Assembly (NCBI RefSeq): GCF_026239555.1
Contig: NZ_JAPIVP010000007.1
Location: forward strand, 62,001 to 126,000
From: Pedobacter sp. PF22-3
GTDB taxonomy: Bacteria > Bacteroidota > Bacteroidia > Sphingobacteriales > Sphingobacteriaceae
Length of the DNA stretch: 64,000 nucleotides
Direction: 5' to 3'
Part shown: positions 62,924 to 64,000 of the stretch, piece by piece
Position numbering within the stretch: position 1 is the stretch's first letter
How the letters are laid out: each line of letters begins with the position of its first letter
Program-made: the position numbers and the translations under genes
The notes under the pieces: generated by a model
What the model was told of the DNA's origin: nothing
Database searches by the model: none
Seen by the model: the letters and a program-made list of their open reading frames with translations, nothing else

Positions 62924-64000
62924 ATGAGCATACAGGAAAAAGGAAATATTTCTATACACACCGAAAATATTTTCCCGATAATTAAGAAATTTTTATACTC
63001 TGATAACGAAATTTTTCTTCGTGAGTTGGTGTCTAACGCAGTAGATGCAGTCCAAAAAATTAAAAGACTGGGTTCATTAGGTCAATTTAATGGCGAAGTT
63101 GGTGCACCATTGGTACAAGTAGCGGTTGATAAGGATGCCAAAACCATTACCATTAGCGATAATGGCTTGGGAATGACGGCCGAAGAGATTAAAAAGTACA
63201 TTAATCAGGTTGCATTTTCTGGCGCAAGTGAATTTGTTGAGAAATTTAAAGATGCAAAAGATGCAAACGAAATCATCGGTAAATTTGGTTTAGGTTTCTA
63301 TTCGGCATTTATGGTTGCTGATTTGGTTGAAATTCAAACTTTATCGTACCAGGACGGTGCCGAACCTGCACGCTGGGTTTGCGATGGAAGTACAGAATTT
63401 GAAATTACAGAAGGCACTAAAACTACCCGAGGTACTGATATTATCCTCCATGTAAACAAAGATTCGGAAGAGTTTTTAGAAGAAAGTAAACTGCAGGAAA
63501 TCTTAAATAAATATGCTAAATTTTTACCGGTTCCAATTAAATTTGGTACTAAAACCGAATCGGTTGAAGATGGTGTAGATGAAGAAGGTAAAGCTAAGTA
63601 TACCGATGTTGAAGTTGATAACATTATCAACACCACTAACCCGATCTGGACAAAAGCCCCTGCAGATTTGTCAGATGAGGATTACTTAAACTTTTACCGT
63701 GAGTTATATCCATTTAGTGAAGAACCATTATTCTGGATCCACTTAAATGTTGATTATCCTTTTAATTTAACAGGTGTATTGTATTTCCCTAAGTTGAAAA
63801 ACGATTTCGAAATGCAACGCAACAAAATTAAATTATACTCCCGCCAGGTATTTATTACCGACGAGGTTAAAGATATTGTTCCTGAATTTTTGATGTTATT
63901 GCATGGTGTAATTGACTCTCCTGATATTCCTTTAAATGTATCCCGTAGTTTCTTGCAGGCTGATAGCAATGTTAAAAAAATCAACAACTACATTACTAAA
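62924..64000 (+). CDS. htpG: Chaperone HtpG (Hsp90), 5' part
   Basis: The first 359 residues from ATG 62924; the gene runs off the window (full length is usually about 620-630). The N-terminal GHKL ATPase domain is complete: FLRELVSNAVDAVQKIKRL with the catalytic Glu and Mg-binding Asn, DNGLGM, and the lid GKFGLGFYSAFMV. The middle domain begins with FYRELYPFSEEPLFWIHLNV. It folds and protects client proteins. No CIRCE-like operator is seen upstream; the preceding 400 bases are mostly repeats. Confidence 0.95.
   Translation, partial: MSIQEKGNISIHTENIFPIIKKFLYSDNEIFLRELVSNAVDAVQKIKRLGSLGQFNGEVGAPLVQVAVDKDAKTITISDNGLGMTAEEIKKYINQVAFSGASEFVEKFKDAKDANEIIGKFGLGFYSAFMVADLVEIQTLSYQDGAEPARWVCDGSTEFEITEGTKTTRGTDIILHVNKDSEEFLEESKLQEILNKYAKFLPVPIKFGTKTESVEDGVDEEGKAKYTDVEVDNIINTTNPIWTKAPADLSDEDYLNFYRELYPFSEEPLFWIHLNVDYPFNLTGVLYFPKLKNDFEMQRNKIKLYSRQVFITDEVKDIVPEFLMLLHGVIDSPDIPLNVSRSFLQADSNVKKINNYITK

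Overview
The window reads as a stretch of chromosome from a Bacteroidota member of the Sphingobacteriaceae, most like Pedobacter. This is an inference from gene content and style. The supports are several TAnnTTTG-type -7 promoter elements, a TonB-dependent receptor with an N-terminal carboxypeptidase-regulatory domain, FKBP-type lipoproteins, an OmpA protein with a TSP3 linker, a long eukaryote-like IleS, a DksA-like protein with a decayed zinc site, DUF4269 and DUF4241 proteins, and moderately AT-rich DNA. Most genes are ordinary housekeeping or envelope genes.

Layout. 1-1.4 kb: the tail of an unidentified gene and a secreted protein with a phage-tail-collar-like C-terminus. 1.9-8.2 kb (minus strand): a RibD-like reductase, a small lipoprotein, a TonB-dependent receptor and a padR-pspC operon. 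8.2-9.3 kb: about 1 kb of repeat-rich noncoding DNA. 9.3-14.3 kb: an amino acid permease, a small membrane protein, a TrxB-like flavoprotein, a UbiA-like/methyltransferase pair and a VOC protein. 14.5-15.4 kb: two intact tRNA-Val(UAC) genes, three broken tRNA-Val-like copies and a GIY-YIG gene. 15.5-24.1 kb: recO, an MMPL/RND exporter, two tiny membrane proteins and ileS-dksA-like-lspA. 24.6-31.9 kb: a DUF4269 protein, a DUF1080 protein, the 2-oxoglutarate dehydrogenase genes sucA-sucB and a DASH cryptochrome. 32.1-36.5 kb: a TIGR01777 SDR, a CPD photolyase and three FKBP lipoproteins. 36.9-43.1 kb: a fatty-acid beta-oxidation operon headed by marR. 43.2-52.5 kb: a secreted unknown, an OmpA protein, gamma-glutamyltransferase, long-chain acyl-CoA ligase, a small outer-membrane protein and an M61 peptidase. 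52.9-58.4 kb: a complete tripartite RND efflux operon. 58.6-60.2 kb: a metzincin-like ORF with an in-frame stop, followed by two paralogous c-type-cytochrome-like lipoproteins. 60.3-64 kb: a GlcNAc-kinase-like gene, a single-domain response regulator, a DUF4241 protein and the 5' part of htpG.

Genes that work together: marR plus the three beta-oxidation genes and, 5 kb away, an acyl-CoA ligase for fatty acid use; sucA-sucB in the TCA cycle; adaptor-pump-TolC for efflux; two photolyase-family genes flanking an SDR for light-dependent repair; padR-pspC as a self-regulated envelope-stress module.

The noncoding DNA is unusually structured. At least three classes of interspersed repeat are visible: palindromic GTCAT...ATGAC elements, a 120-190 bp element with a TTTGGAAAGCA end, and degenerate short-tandem tracts next to gene ends. 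The best candidates for something undescribed are the GIY-YIG/tRNA-Val array and the metzincin/double-cytochrome cassette.
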